Shown: positions 17,816 to 26,931, counted from the stretch's first letter. The stretch: DNA of 64,000 bases from WJMT01 sp964599635 (GCA_964599635.1 CAZRGM010000007.1:49669-113668); one strand, 5' to 3'. Notes: generated by a model not told the origin, from the letters alone. A program made the numbers and translations.

Positions 17816-19156
17816 CTATTCTTTATCTTCTTTCAATTCAATGAGCACACCATTTAAATGACTTGGGTGAATGAAAATGATGCGGCTTCCTCCAGCCCCA
17901 GACACCGCATCTGCCTGAACAAATCGAATCCCTTTTTTCTTAAGTTCCTTAACTTTTTGGTCTAAATTATCTGTTTTGAAACAAATATGATGAATTCCTT
18001 CTCCATTATTTTCTATAAACTTTTTAATAGTGGAATTCTCTCCCACAGCTTCCAGAAGTTCAATCAAAGGCTCCTTATCGAATCCCAAAGTTGCCACTCT
18101 GACTCCTCTCTCTTTGATCTCTTCAATCTCTTCATTTTTCAGACTGAAATACTTTTTCCATTGGTTAAGGCTTTTTTTAAGGTCATTGACGGCAATGCCA
18201 ATATGATGTATTTTCTCTGTCATTGAAGAATCCTTAAGATTTCGGATCAAATCTTCTGATAAAGTATAGGGATCCATTTCCCTTTTATAAATCTGATTGA
18301 CATAATCATTGAATTCAGATTCCTTTATATTTTGGTTGATCAACTGATCAATCTTTTCACGGATAATATCTCTGAGCATCCATAAGATCAACCTCTTTTT
18401 TCTTGCTATCTTCAACTCCTCTTTCTGATTAACAGCAAAACTCTCTATTTGCTTGACCAATGAATCAACATTCTGACCCGTTGTGGCCACAGTCTTAATT
18501 ATAGGAGGAATTCCCTCCTTATTTAATCCCAAATCAAGCATAGCTTTTAACTGACGCTCAACTTTCTCTGTTTCTGGAGAATCTGCCTTATTTAAAACAA
18601 ATATATCTGCGATCTCCATGATCCCTGCTTTAAAAGCCTGGATTTCATCCCCTGTCCCAGGTGTTAGAATAACCAGTATCATATCAGCAAGTTTAACCAC
18701 TTCCACTTCATCCTGCCCTACTCCGACTGTTTCGACAAGGATAAGATCCTTTCCCCCAGCCTCAAGAACCGTAATCGCCTCGCTTGAGGCTTTGGAAAGC
18801 CCTCCCAGATGCCCTCGGGTTGCCATGCTTCTTATAAAAACATCTTTGTCCATACTGTGACGCATCATACGAATTCTGTCACCGAGTATGGCTCCACCAC
18901 TAAATGGACTCGTGGGATCAACAGCAATGATGCCAACTTTTTTTTGTTTATGCTTGAAAATATTCACGAGCTGATCGACCAAAGTGCTTTTCCCAGAACC
19001 AGGTGCTCCTGTGATCCCAATGACGAGAGATCTCCCAGAATAATGAAAAATTCTCTTGAGAATCTTCTGAGCATAATCATCTCTATCTTCGATCATAGAA
19101 ATAGCTCTAGCCATAGCTTTTGGGTTTCCCTTTAAAATTCCTTTTACAATATCCAT
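17816..19156 (-). CDS. Fusion of MeaB GTPase and methylmalonyl-CoA epimerase
   Basis: 446 residues combining two enzymes of propionyl/methylmalonyl-CoA metabolism. Residues 1-~305 are a MeaB/ArgK G3E GTPase that loads and protects B12-dependent methylmalonyl-CoA mutase: P-loop GITGAPGSGKST (47-58), VDPTSPFSGGAILGDRIRM, ETVGVGQDE, and NKAD for guanine. Residues 312-446 are a complete vicinal-oxygen-chelate epimerase (MTEKIHHIGIAVNDLKKSL, IELLEAVGENS, GEGIHHICFKTDNL, GVLIELKE) with His, Glu, His and Glu metal ligands present. There is an internal Met at the junction but no stop or frameshift. No mutase gene is in the window. It ends 57 nt from the convergent histidine kinase. Confidence 0.92.
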   Translation of the reverse strand: MDIVKGILKGNPKAMARAISMIEDRDDYAQKILKRIFHYSGRSLVIGITGAPGSGKSTLVDQLVNIFKHKQKKVGIIAVDPTSPFSGGAILGDRIRMMRHSMDKDVFIRSMATRGHLGGLSKASSEAITVLEAGGKDLILVETVGVGQDEVEVVKLADMILVILTPGTGDEIQAFKAGIMEIADIFVLNKADSPETEKVERQLKAMLDLGLNKEGIPPIIKTVATTGQNVDSLVKQIESFAVNQKEELKIARKKRLILWMLRDIIREKIDQLINQNIKESEFNDYVNQIYKREMDPYTLSEDLIRNLKDSSMTEKIHHIGIAVNDLKKSLNQWKKYFSLKNEEIEEIKERGVRVATLGFDKEPLIELLEAVGENSTIKKFIENNGEGIHHICFKTDNLDQKVKELKKKGIRFVQADAVSGAGGSRIIFIHPSHLNGVLIELKEDKE

Positions 19157-19193
19157 TTTTCTATTAATTTTTCATTATAACAAAACCAATAAA

Positions 19194-19339
19194 CCTGGAC
19201 AATTCATAAAAAAATGGCGATTCAAATAAAAAAGGCTCACAAGAAAGATATTCCGTTCATTGTTCTTGAAAAAATTATGCAGATCGCTGAAAATGAAATA
19301 ATCATGGATAGTTCGCCATTTTTTTATGAAGTGTCCAGG
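19194..19339. repeat. Repeat element block B with 27-bp terminal inverted repeats and a 42-codon frame
   Basis: Left end 19194-19220 and right end 19313-19339 are inverted copies matching at 26 of 27 positions, starting CCTGGACA and running into TTCATAAAAAAATGGCGA. TAAA directly flanks both ends, a candidate 4-bp target duplication. An ATG at 19214 opens a frame to 19342 (MAIQIKKAHKKDIPFIVLEK...), resembling the first strand-helix of a GNAT acetyltransferase. Other copies of the same block lie at 36788, 40801 and 46252. No ribosome site precedes the ATG. MITE-like element; whether it is translated is unknown. Confidence 0.8.
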
Positions 19340-19428
19340 TAAACAGCCAAAAGTAAAGAGTGACAAAAAATCATTAATCAACGATTTATTTGACATGTCT
19401 GCTGAAATCATCTAAATTTTAAGTCATC

Positions 19429-19701
19429 ATGTCCGGATTATTCAGAATCATTATTTATGCTTTGATTGCCTATGTCATTTATCTTGTCATTAAATCCTAT
19501 CAATCATTGAAAAAATCAAAGAAGGCTTCTCAGAAGCCGAATTCAAAACCAGGGATTATGGTCAAAGATGAAGTCTGCAACACCTATCTTCCTAAAGAAG
19601 AGGCCATTAAAGAAATATATAAAGGAAAAGAATACTACTTTTGTTCCAATGAATGCCGTCAAAAATTTCTCGATTCTAAAAAGAAAAAACAAAGCCGTTA
19701 G
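19429..19701 (+). CDS. Small membrane-anchored YHS/TRASH-type metal-binding protein
   Basis: 90 residues: an N-terminal membrane helix (about 5-23), a basic linker, then a treble-clef-like domain MVKDEVCNTYLPKEEAI...GKEYYFCSNECRQKF with Cys at 50, 72 and 76, the spacing of YHS/TRASH domains in metal transport or sensing proteins. The start ATG is preceded by aagtcatc (weak site). Its stop overlaps the convergent cupin gene by 4 nt. The metal is not determinable from sequence. Confidence 0.75.
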   Translation: MSGLFRIIIYALIAYVIYLVIKSYQSLKKSKKASQKPNSKPGIMVKDEVCNTYLPKEEAIKEIYKGKEYYFCSNECRQKFLDSKKKKQSR

Positions 19702-20021
19702 GGGGCTAAACTCCAAGAATCTATGGTCATTGTATCTTCTAGATTGAACTGCTGATGCTCATAGGAAGCCGGAACAATATAGGAATCCCCTTCCTCCAGT
19801 ATGATTTCCTCTTTCTTTCCTCTGTTATCTATAGTGACTCTCTGCTTTCCTTTGATAATGACTGTAATTTGTTCATAGGAATGCTTATGAGGTGGAACTT
19901 GAGAGCCTTTTTTATAATCGAATCTTGCCATAAGAACATCTTTCCCGCAACCCAGGGTCGTACGCACCACTCCTTCAAAAACCTCAACTGAGGGATGATC
20001 CTTTTTTGCGTGTTTAAACAT
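19698..20021 (-). CDS. Small cupin-domain protein
   Basis: 107 residues forming one cupin barrel: motif 1 PPHKHSYEQITVIIKGKQRV with metal-binding His and Glu, motif 2 EEGDSYIVPASYEHQQFN with the second His. Small single-cupin proteins of this kind include isomerases, sensors and dioxygenase-like proteins, and no specific function can be read here. It is followed by acylphosphatase on the same strand after 50 nt on the upstream side, so the pair may be co-transcribed in the order acyP-cupin. Confidence 0.8.
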   Translation of the reverse strand: MFKHAKKDHPSVEVFEGVVRTTLGCGKDVLMARFDYKKGSQVPPHKHSYEQITVIIKGKQRVTIDNRGKKEEIILEEGDSYIVPASYEHQQFNLEDTMTIDSWSLAP

Positions 20022-20071
20022 GTCTTATTCCCCTTTTCTTATTGCTTACACTGCTTTTGAATAATATAAAA

Positions 20072-20347
20072 CTACCAAGTGATATGAAAACCACTATATT
20101 CTCCTTTATATTCTTCCCAATTTAAAACTAAATCATCGACCTGTGCCCTTTGAGGACCCTCCCTGAGTTTTCCAATCAATTGATTTATTTTGTCCTTTTC
20201 CCCTTCCACTAAAACTTCAACTCGCCCATCAAACAAATTCTTAACCCATCCTGTCAATCCCAAAGAGGACGCCCATCTTTGGGTAAAATCACGGAAAAGG
20301 ACCCCTTGCACCTGTCCAGAAACGAATATCTTTGCTCTTTCCATCAT
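20072..20347 (-). CDS. acyP: Acylphosphatase
   Basis: 91 residues, the family's normal size, hydrolysing carboxyl-phosphate bonds of acyl phosphates. Seen: KIFVSGQVQGVLFRDFTQRWA with the catalytic Arg, LTGWVKNLFDGRVEVLVEG with the catalytic Asn, and the C-terminal YSGFHITW. Two ATG codons in a row open the frame; either could be used. The neighbouring pta-ackA genes handle acetyl phosphate, but no functional link is shown. Confidence 0.93.
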   Translation of the reverse strand: MMERAKIFVSGQVQGVLFRDFTQRWASSLGLTGWVKNLFDGRVEVLVEGEKDKINQLIGKLREGPQRAQVDDLVLNWEEYKGEYSGFHITW

Positions 20348-20459
20348 CTTTGTTTGAATTATACAAAAATAATTCTCAACGGTAAAGCGAATCCTTCCCT
20401 AATGAATTCTTTTTCATTAAAAAAAGATCAGGATATATTTCAAGAATGAACGAGTGTGT

Positions 20460-21455
20460 TTATTCAGAATTGTCATTTCCTATAGAAACAAACACTTTAT
20501 CAGCTTTTCTGACAATCTCTTCTGAAAATTCAACTCTTTGTTTAGATGCCGCTTCCAGATTTATGTAAAGCTTGGCCTTTTCCATATACTGGAAAGGAAT
20601 CTCACCGGGACTTTTCCCATTTTTTATCTCTACCACTATCTTACCGGATTTATAGCCCATATCAATAAAATCCCATCCCACAGCAGCACAGGCTCCCAGC
20701 CTAGCGGAAAGTGGGAAACCTCCAAACAATGGAATCTCATTGTCGAGAGCAATCTGAGCAACAGCCTCAAAAGAATCATTAATCGTATTATCAGATATCT
20801 GATAAATGGCCTTCACTCCCTTACTGATTAAAAGTTGAGAGGAAAGCAGAACTTCACTTGAATTGACGATAGGAACAGACTCCATTTCCAGACCTAACTC
20901 AGCAGCAACCTCCCGCATTATCTCAAGATAATATTCAGAATTTAACTCTGAAGGGGTCCAAAGTGTCCCTATCTTTGATATCTCGGGCAGAACCTCTTTT
21001 AAAAAATACAATCCTTCTCTTATTGGTCCTCTGGAAGAAACACCTGTAACATGGCTGAGATGTTCATCAGAAGAATAACCTGCTCCCGCCCTATAGGGAT
21101 TCGCAACGGATATAAAAACAATAGGGATATCATGGGTGGCATTGAGGGCAGCCTGAAGGCAGGCCGTGGAGACAGCCGCAATCAAATCAACCCTTGATTT
21201 GACAAAACCTTCAGCAATTTTTTGCGCCTCAGAAATATCCCCCTTCGCATTCTCTTTTATAAGAATGATATTTTCCCCATGAACCATTCCATTATCTTGG
21301 AGAGCTTTAATAAAGCCCTCCACAGCATCGTTCAAATGAGGAGCGCTATTTACCTGAAAAATTCCTATGGTATAAAGACTTTCATTATTATGATTATTCC
21401 CACATCCAAAGAGAATGAAGGACATCATGAAAAGTAAATAGTGAGCTTTTTTCAT
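20460..21455 (-). CDS. ABC-type substrate-binding lipoprotein (TrpX/ABC_sub_bind family)
   Basis: 331 residues with a lipoprotein signal (MKKAHYLLFMMSFILFGCGN, Cys about residue 19) and an ABC_sub_bind domain (YTIGIFQVNSAPHLNDAVEGFIKALQDNG..., VDLIAAVSTACLQAALNATHDIPIVFISVANPYRAG..., GTLWTPSELNSEYYLEIMRE). In other bacteria these work with a permease and ATPase for aromatic amino acids or similar ligands. Neither partner is adjacent, so this is an orphan. An upstream TTG (21470) gives a frame five codons longer, but the ATG at 21455 starts a standard signal peptide. Confidence 0.85.
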   Translation of the reverse strand: MKKAHYLLFMMSFILFGCGNNHNNESLYTIGIFQVNSAPHLNDAVEGFIKALQDNGMVHGENIILIKENAKGDISEAQKIAEGFVKSRVDLIAAVSTACLQAALNATHDIPIVFISVANPYRAGAGYSSDEHLSHVTGVSSRGPIREGLYFLKEVLPEISKIGTLWTPSELNSEYYLEIMREVAAELGLEMESVPIVNSSEVLLSSQLLISKGVKAIYQISDNTINDSFEAVAQIALDNEIPLFGGFPLSARLGACAAVGWDFIDMGYKSGKIVVEIKNGKSPGEIPFQYMEKAKLYINLEAASKQRVEFSEEIVRKADKVFVSIGNDNSE

Positions 21456-21583
21456 ATCGATCGGCAACACTAACGATAGTACTGAATGAAACTCATCCCG
21501 TCAACAAAAATAAATAGGTTAGACACTCAAAAAACAGCTCAACCAACAGGAGATCAAGGCCTGGAACACTCTCAATCCTGACC

Positions 21584-22342
21584 TCATGAATTCTCACCAA
21601 TAAATCGGGATATAAAAACCAGAAGCTGTTTAAAGTGAGCCGGGTTGGAATAGGTATGGTCACATCCCTCAATGATTTCCAGTCGGCAATTCTGGATAAG
21701 ACCTGCAAGCCTCTGACTCTGCTCCACAGGTACAATTTTATCCGCTCGCCCATGCACAATCAAGGTGGGAACTGTGATGCCTCGGGCTGATTCATAAGCA
21801 TTGATCTTCACGGCATCCTCAAAAAAAGCATAACTCAATAGACGCCTTTCATGATTCACACTTTCAATTTCTATAACTCCTTTTTTCTTCCAATCCTGAA
21901 TCTCATCCTCACCTTTTTTAGTGAGAGGAACCTTTTTATAATCGGATACCGGGGACTTGAGGGCTAGAATATAGGGATTAGATTGAGCGGCGGCAAGGAT
22001 GCTGACCATACCCCCAAAACTTGAACCCATGAGACCGATCTTTCTGTAGCCCAACCCCTTAAGAAATTTAAAAGCGGCTAGGACATCATCCACCGCTCTG
22101 GAAGTGGTGATATTTTCAAAAAAACCTTCACTTTCTCCATGACCGTAAAAATCAAACCGAAAAGTAGAGATTTCTTTTTTATTCAGAATCTCTTCCAGAC
22201 TCACATAGGTCTTCCCGCCTTTACCTGTAGAAAAACCGTGAGCGAGGATGATCACAGGTCTCTTTTTATCTTCACTGGAATCAGACAAAATTCCACAGAG
22301 TTTAATCTGCCTTCTATTTTTAAAAAAAAGTTTTTCTCTCAT
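21584..22342 (-). CDS. Alpha/beta hydrolase
   Basis: 252 residues of the alpha/beta-hydrolase fold: oxyanion block ILAHGFSTGKGGK, FDFYGHGESEG, nucleophile elbow GLMGSSFGGMVS, acid VHGRADKIVP and His in IEGCDHTYSNP, so the Ser-Asp-His triad is complete. It resembles cinnamoyl-esterase or acyl-aminoacyl-peptidase-like hydrolases; the substrate is unknown. Start taken at the ATG 22342, where family similarity begins (EKLFFKNRRQIKLCGIL); a TTG six codons earlier is possible. Confidence 0.85.
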   Translation of the reverse strand: MREKLFFKNRRQIKLCGILSDSSEDKKRPVIILAHGFSTGKGGKTYVSLEEILNKKEISTFRFDFYGHGESEGFFENITTSRAVDDVLAAFKFLKGLGYRKIGLMGSSFGGMVSILAAAQSNPYILALKSPVSDYKKVPLTKKGEDEIQDWKKKGVIEIESVNHERRLLSYAFFEDAVKINAYESARGITVPTLIVHGRADKIVPVEQSQRLAGLIQNCRLEIIEGCDHTYSNPAHFKQLLVFISRFIGENS

Positions 22343-22386
22343 GATAAAATAAATATTCAATCATCCGTAACTTCCACTCGACCTTT

Positions 22387-22440
22387 TCATAAAAAATGGA
22401 GATGTTTTTATTATTGTTTCATTTTCAACGATAGGCATGA
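22387..22440 (-). repeat. 5'-truncated copy of repeat block B
   Basis: Read on the reverse strand this encodes KIMPIVENETIIKTSPFF, matching the C-terminal half of the recurring ~40-codon frame (IMQIAENEIIMDSSPFF in the 19.2 kb copy), ending in ccattttttatgaaaagg. Its upstream half is replaced by the 3' end of ackA (stop at 22450-22452). Confidence 0.6.
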
Positions 22441-22449
22441 TTTTTTCAC

Positions 22450-23658
22450 CTATGTTCTGATCACTTTTTCAGTCTCTAGAGCTATCTTTTTCTCCTCATT
22501 GGTGGGAACAACCAGAATTTTTATTTTTGAATCTTCCTTGTTGATCTCCCTTATCTTATCTGATCTTTTATTATTCCTTTCCGAGTCAAGCTTAATCTCC
22601 AATTCTTCCAAACCTCCACAGCACATATGACGTACTTTAGGTGAATTCTCACCGATTCCCGCTGTAAATATCAGAGCGTCCAAACGGCCTAACTCCGCAT
22701 AATAGGCTCCAATGTATTTCCTTATCCGGTGACAATAAACATCCAAAGCTGTCTCCGCTCTTTCATCACCAGAAAAGGCTCTCTGTTCAATCTCTCTCAT
22801 ATCATTGATGCCACAGAGCCCTTTTAAACCACTTTTTTTATTTAATAGATTATCAATATCATCAATGGACATACCCAGATTTCTGGACAGAAAAAAAGGG
22901 AGAGCCGGGTCAATATCTCCAGATCGAGTGCCCATGACGAGTCCCTCCAGAGGTGTCATCCCCATGGTGGTATCCACACATTTTCCTTTTTGAATCGCTG
23001 CCATACTGGCTCCATTCCCTAAATGGAGAGTAATCAAATTTAATTCACTCAGGGCCCGGTTTAAATAAACCGAACCCTCTTGGGCTACATAATCATGAGA
23101 GGTGCCGTGAAAACCGTATCGTCGAACTTTATGCCTTTCATATAGCTCATAAGGAACGGCATAAAGATAAGCCTTTTGGGGTATGGACTGATGGAATGCT
23201 GTATCAAACACAGCTACCTGCGGGGCATTTGGAAATAAAGAACGAGCCACTTTGATTCCTATAAGATTCGGAGGATTGTGTAGTGGTGCCAGAGGTATGT
23301 TTTCTTCTATGGCAGAAATCACATCACTCGTGATAACTGTTGATGATTTAAAAAATTCTCCTCCATGAACAACCCGGTGCCCCACCGCATCAATCTCAGA
23401 TTTATCTTTAATGACTCCCCATTCAGGATGGATAAGAAGGCTAACGATTCTTTCCATCCCTTGTTCATGACTGAGGATCCTCTCCTTTTCAACCTTTTCT
23501 TGTCTATCTCCATCTTTATCCAACAATTCGTGAGTCAGAATGCTGATCTCTTCCCCTATTTTTTCAGCTAAACCGGTGACAAGTGCTTTTTTCTGATCCA
23601 TGTCAAACAATTGATATTTAATAGAAGAACTCCCCGTATTGATCACGAGTATTTTCAT
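22450..23658 (-). CDS. ackA: Acetate kinase
   Basis: 402 residues converting acetyl phosphate and ADP to acetate and ATP. Seen: MKILVINTGSSSIKYQLFD (phosphate 1), VGHRVVHGG, FDTAFHQSIP, RRYGFHGTSHDYV, NLITLHLGNGASM, DTTMGMTPLEGLVMGTRSGDIDP and IFTAGIGENSP, i.e. the complete ASKHA set. It lies 25 nt downstream of pta in a pta-ackA operon for substrate-level phosphorylation and acetate excretion. The C-terminal codons abut a repeat fragment, which may have replaced a few original residues. Confidence 0.97.
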   Translation of the reverse strand: MKILVINTGSSSIKYQLFDMDQKKALVTGLAEKIGEEISILTHELLDKDGDRQEKVEKERILSHEQGMERIVSLLIHPEWGVIKDKSEIDAVGHRVVHGGEFFKSSTVITSDVISAIEENIPLAPLHNPPNLIGIKVARSLFPNAPQVAVFDTAFHQSIPQKAYLYAVPYELYERHKVRRYGFHGTSHDYVAQEGSVYLNRALSELNLITLHLGNGASMAAIQKGKCVDTTMGMTPLEGLVMGTRSGDIDPALPFFLSRNLGMSIDDIDNLLNKKSGLKGLCGINDMREIEQRAFSGDERAETALDVYCHRIRKYIGAYYAELGRLDALIFTAGIGENSPKVRHMCCGGLEELEIKLDSERNNKRSDKIREINKEDSKIKILVVPTNEEKKIALETEKVIRT

Positions 23659-23683
23659 TTTTATCCTTTCTTGAGATATGTTT

Positions 23684-25795
23684 TTAGAGTTTTTTCTCTT
23701 CAGCCTGTGCCTGGATAGCTGTTATGGCTACAGTATTGACAATATCAGTCACCGTGCAACCTCGACTCAAGTCATTAACAGGCTTATTGAGTCCTTGAAT
23801 GACGGGACCTATGGCCACAGCTCCAGCTGATCTTTGTACAGCCTTATAAGTGTTATTTCCTGTATTGAGATCCGGGAAAATAAACACAGTGGCTTTTCCG
23901 GCTACTTCACTTTCTGGAAGCTTTTTTTGTGCGACTTCAGGGTCAATCGCCGCATCATATTGTATCGGACCCTCTATTTTAAACTCCATCGAATTCTTTC
24001 TTGCCAGCTCCCTGGCTTTTTTGGTGGCCTCTTTGACTTTTTCTACCTCTTCTCCAACTCCTGAATCCCCCGTGGAATAAGAAAGCATAGCCACAATAGG
24101 CTGAATATCAAAAATCATGGCTGTTTGAGCAGAGGCGACTGCAATCTCAGCGAGTTGATCTGCATTCGGTTCAGGATTCACCGCACAATCTCCGTAGACC
24201 AATACTCTATCAGGTAGGCACATAAAGAATACGCTAGATATTATAGAAAAACCCTCTTTTGTTTTAATAAATTCAAAAGCGGGGCGAAGAGTGTTTCTGG
24301 TTGTATGGGCTGCCCCACTGACCATACCGTCCGCATCTCCTTTGTAAACCATCATAGTTCCAAAATAACTGAGTTCACTCATGTTATCCCGTGCATTATC
24401 CATTCCAATGCCTTTATGCTTCCTCAGTTCATAGTACGTTTTCGTATAGTCTTCTAATTTTTTATTATCTGGAACATTCAGGATATGGACTTTATCAAGA
24501 TGCAGCCCTAACTTGGCTACCTTATCACGCATCAATTTCTCATTTCCCAGCAAAGTCAGATCAACAACATCTCTTCGAGTTAAAATCTCTGCCGCCTGTA
24601 AAATCCTTTCATCCTCTCCTTCAGGTAAAACAATATGCATTTTTTGACTCTGGGCTCTCCTGATAAGCCCGTATTCAAACATCTTAGGAGTTACTAAAGA
24701 CACCTTGGTCTTAATGACTTTTTCCCTTAAGTCCGAAAGGTTCACGTTTTTCTCAAAGGCTTCAAGCGCCTGCGCAACTTTTATGGTATCCTCCGGATCA
24801 ATGACGGCATGGATACTATCAGCCTTACGGGCAGCCTCAAAAGTATTTTCTTTGACACTCAAAATGGGGATTTTTTCTTCATACCCTTCAATCAATTTTA
24901 AAATGGGTTCCTGCGGAATCATTCCTCCGGTCAGAATAATGCCGGCTATGCTGGGCATATATAAAGAGGAAAGAGCCGAGAGGCATCCCACAATGACATC
25001 AGCCCTATCTCCAGGAGTGATAACCATTTGTCCATTAGAAATTCTGGTTAAAACATTCCACAACTGCATGGCCCCTACTCCAAATCCTTCCACATGACGG
25101 TTCAGCTCCACCTGTCCGGAAACAACTCTTGCTTTTAATGCTTGGGCCACTTCCCCAACCGTGGGGAACTGGAGAGACTTGACATTAGGTATGCTGAATA
25201 CTAGGTGGTCTTTCACAAGAGGGTCATCCCTCAATCTCGCCACAATCTCTTCACCTCTTTCAGCTCTGTTAACTATAATAGCCAAGATTTTGCAATGCTT
25301 TTCATTAAGGGATTCTAAAGACGTCTCCACAGACCTGATCACATCATCTTCGGTTCGATTATAGGCATTGGCTGATAAGACTACAGGGCATCCCAGATTG
25401 TTCGCAATATCTGCATTAATGTCAAATTCAAAGGCTGATGTAGATCCCTCGAAATCAGTCCCCTCGCATAAAACAAAATCATAGTTGTCTTCTAAATATT
25501 TGTATTTTTCAACAATCTTTTCAATCAACTCATCATATTTCCCTCGAGAAAGCATCTCATTGGCTTCATCGGTGGAAAAGCCATACATCTTCTCATAAGG
25601 AATATCAAGATTATAATAACCTGAAATCAAATGGATATCCTTATCCTTAGCTTTCTTGTCTGAATCCACATAAATAAGAGGCCTGAAAAAGGCAACTTTG
25701 TCCACATTCCTTATGAGCATCTCTGTCAATCCAAGCGAAATAATCGATTTTCCACTCTTCCTTTCTGTTGAAGTCACATACAGACTGTCTGCCAT
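23684..25795 (-). CDS. pta: Phosphate acetyltransferase, long form
   Basis: 703 residues: an N-terminal P-loop-like domain related to dethiobiotin synthetase (SLYVTSTERKSGKSIISLGL), a central DRTGG domain (about 215-325) and the C-terminal PTA_PTB catalytic domain (VLPEGEDERILQAA..., DGMVSGAAHTTRNTLRPAFEFI, QYDAAIDPEVA, FIFPDLNTGNNTYKAVQRSAGA). This is the long, allosterically controlled Pta type that interconverts acetyl-CoA and acetyl phosphate. The ribosome site gaggag sits 8 nt before the ATG. Transcription probably starts from the promoter at 25909-25937. Confidence 0.97.
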   Translation of the reverse strand: MADSLYVTSTERKSGKSIISLGLTEMLIRNVDKVAFFRPLIYVDSDKKAKDKDIHLISGYYNLDIPYEKMYGFSTDEANEMLSRGKYDELIEKIVEKYKYLEDNYDFVLCEGTDFEGSTSAFEFDINADIANNLGCPVVLSANAYNRTEDDVIRSVETSLESLNEKHCKILAIIVNRAERGEEIVARLRDDPLVKDHLVFSIPNVKSLQFPTVGEVAQALKARVVSGQVELNRHVEGFGVGAMQLWNVLTRISNGQMVITPGDRADVIVGCLSALSSLYMPSIAGIILTGGMIPQEPILKLIEGYEEKIPILSVKENTFEAARKADSIHAVIDPEDTIKVAQALEAFEKNVNLSDLREKVIKTKVSLVTPKMFEYGLIRRAQSQKMHIVLPEGEDERILQAAEILTRRDVVDLTLLGNEKLMRDKVAKLGLHLDKVHILNVPDNKKLEDYTKTYYELRKHKGIGMDNARDNMSELSYFGTMMVYKGDADGMVSGAAHTTRNTLRPAFEFIKTKEGFSIISSVFFMCLPDRVLVYGDCAVNPEPNADQLAEIAVASAQTAMIFDIQPIVAMLSYSTGDSGVGEEVEKVKEATKKARELARKNSMEFKIEGPIQYDAAIDPEVAQKKLPESEVAGKATVFIFPDLNTGNNTYKAVQRSAGAVAIGPVIQGLNKPVNDLSRGCTVTDIVNTVAITAIQAQAEEKKL

Positions 25796-25908
25796 TTCAA
25801 CATCTCCTCAAAATTAAATCTAACAACCTTGCTATCTTTACTTGCCTTACCCAAATTTCATTATAGATTTTATCTAACTCCCCCTCTCTATAAAAATCAT
25901 AGAAATTA

Positions 25909-25937
25909 TTTATACCATAAACCAGCCCTATTTTCAA
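25909..25937 (-). promoter_or_regulatory. Sigma-70 type promoter of pta-ackA
   Basis: On the reverse strand TTGAAA (25937-25932) and TATAAA (25914-25909) are 17 nt apart. The leader would be about 105 nt long. A second TATAAT-like box nearer the gene lacks a -35 partner. Confidence 0.6.
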
Positions 25938-26008
25938 TTTGAAAAACTGAAAAGAGCAAAACAAAAAAAATAGAATCATGACCGGTTTTTCTGGTATTAT
26001 GGAGAGGG

Positions 26009-26905
26009 ATGGCTCAATATCATGTTGGTACGGCCGGATGGAGTTATAAAGACTGGGAGAAGACCGTCTATCCTATAAAAAAGCCCCCTGGTTTTCATGA
26101 ATTGAGATATCTTTCTCAGTATATTGATTTTATGGAAATCAACAGCACTTTTTATCGAATGCCGGTATTCAACTTTTCTTTATCGTGGGTTAAAAAAGTG
26201 CAGCAGAATCCAAACTTTTTGTTTTCCATCAAGCTCCACCAGGACTTCACCCATCAAGGAAAAAATCCATCCCAAAAACAGGCCGATGAGTTCAAATTTG
26301 GCATTGAGGCAATTACAGCCAGCAATCGTCTGGGTGCTGTCCTCATCCAATTCCCCTGGTCTTTTTACCGTTCGACAAAAACTATTCATTATTTGGAACA
26401 ACTCTTCAAGATGTTTCCTGGTCTGCCGCTTGCTCTAGAAGTAAGGCACAGCTCATGGGATCACCCTGAATTTTTGAAATTTCTATCTGAATATAAAGTG
26501 GCTTTCTGCAATATCGACCAACCTGTGTTTCGATCATCTATCAAACCCACAATTTACAGCACAAATCCTGATTTCAGCTATGTTAGACTCCACGGCAGAA
26601 ACTATAAAAACTGGTTTAAAAAAAATGCAGGTAGGGACGAGCGCTACGATTATCTATATTCTCATGAAGAGCTTTCAGAATGGGTAACCCGCATAAAAAA
26701 TCTAGCGGGTAAATCCAAAAAAACATTTGTCGTGACCAACAATCATTATCGAGGGCAAGCTCTCACCAATGCCTTACAGATAAAAAACAAGCTGACCAAT
26801 AAAAAACTGGATGTCCCCAAACAACTGATCGAAAACTTTCCAGAACTCAAAGAAATCATCCAAAGCATATCCAAGGATCAGATCAATCTGTTTGATGAAA
26901 AATAG
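26009..26905 (+). CDS. DUF72 (YecE-like) family protein
   Basis: 298 residues of the DUF72 TIM-barrel family: MAQYHVGTAGWSYKDWEKTVYP, MEINSTFYRMP, FSIKLHQDFTH, AVLIQFPWSF, LALEVRHSSW, VRLHGRNY and TFVVTNNHYRGQALTNA. The family is widespread but has no firmly established biochemical role. An extended -10 (TGGTATTAT, ending 26000) lies 8 nt before the ATG with ggagaggg between, so the leader is very short. It is divergent from pta. Confidence 0.9.
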   Translation: MAQYHVGTAGWSYKDWEKTVYPIKKPPGFHELRYLSQYIDFMEINSTFYRMPVFNFSLSWVKKVQQNPNFLFSIKLHQDFTHQGKNPSQKQADEFKFGIEAITASNRLGAVLIQFPWSFYRSTKTIHYLEQLFKMFPGLPLALEVRHSSWDHPEFLKFLSEYKVAFCNIDQPVFRSSIKPTIYSTNPDFSYVRLHGRNYKNWFKKNAGRDERYDYLYSHEELSEWVTRIKNLAGKSKKTFVVTNNHYRGQALTNALQIKNKLTNKKLDVPKQLIENFPELKEIIQSISKDQINLFDEK

Positions 26906-26931
26906 CCGAGAATCAATTAAATCACCTCCTA

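Noticed and set aside
21493..21759. 88-codon reverse frame overlapping the alpha/beta hydrolase 3' end
   Set aside because: Out of frame with a gene that has a full catalytic triad; no similarity to any known protein was recognised.
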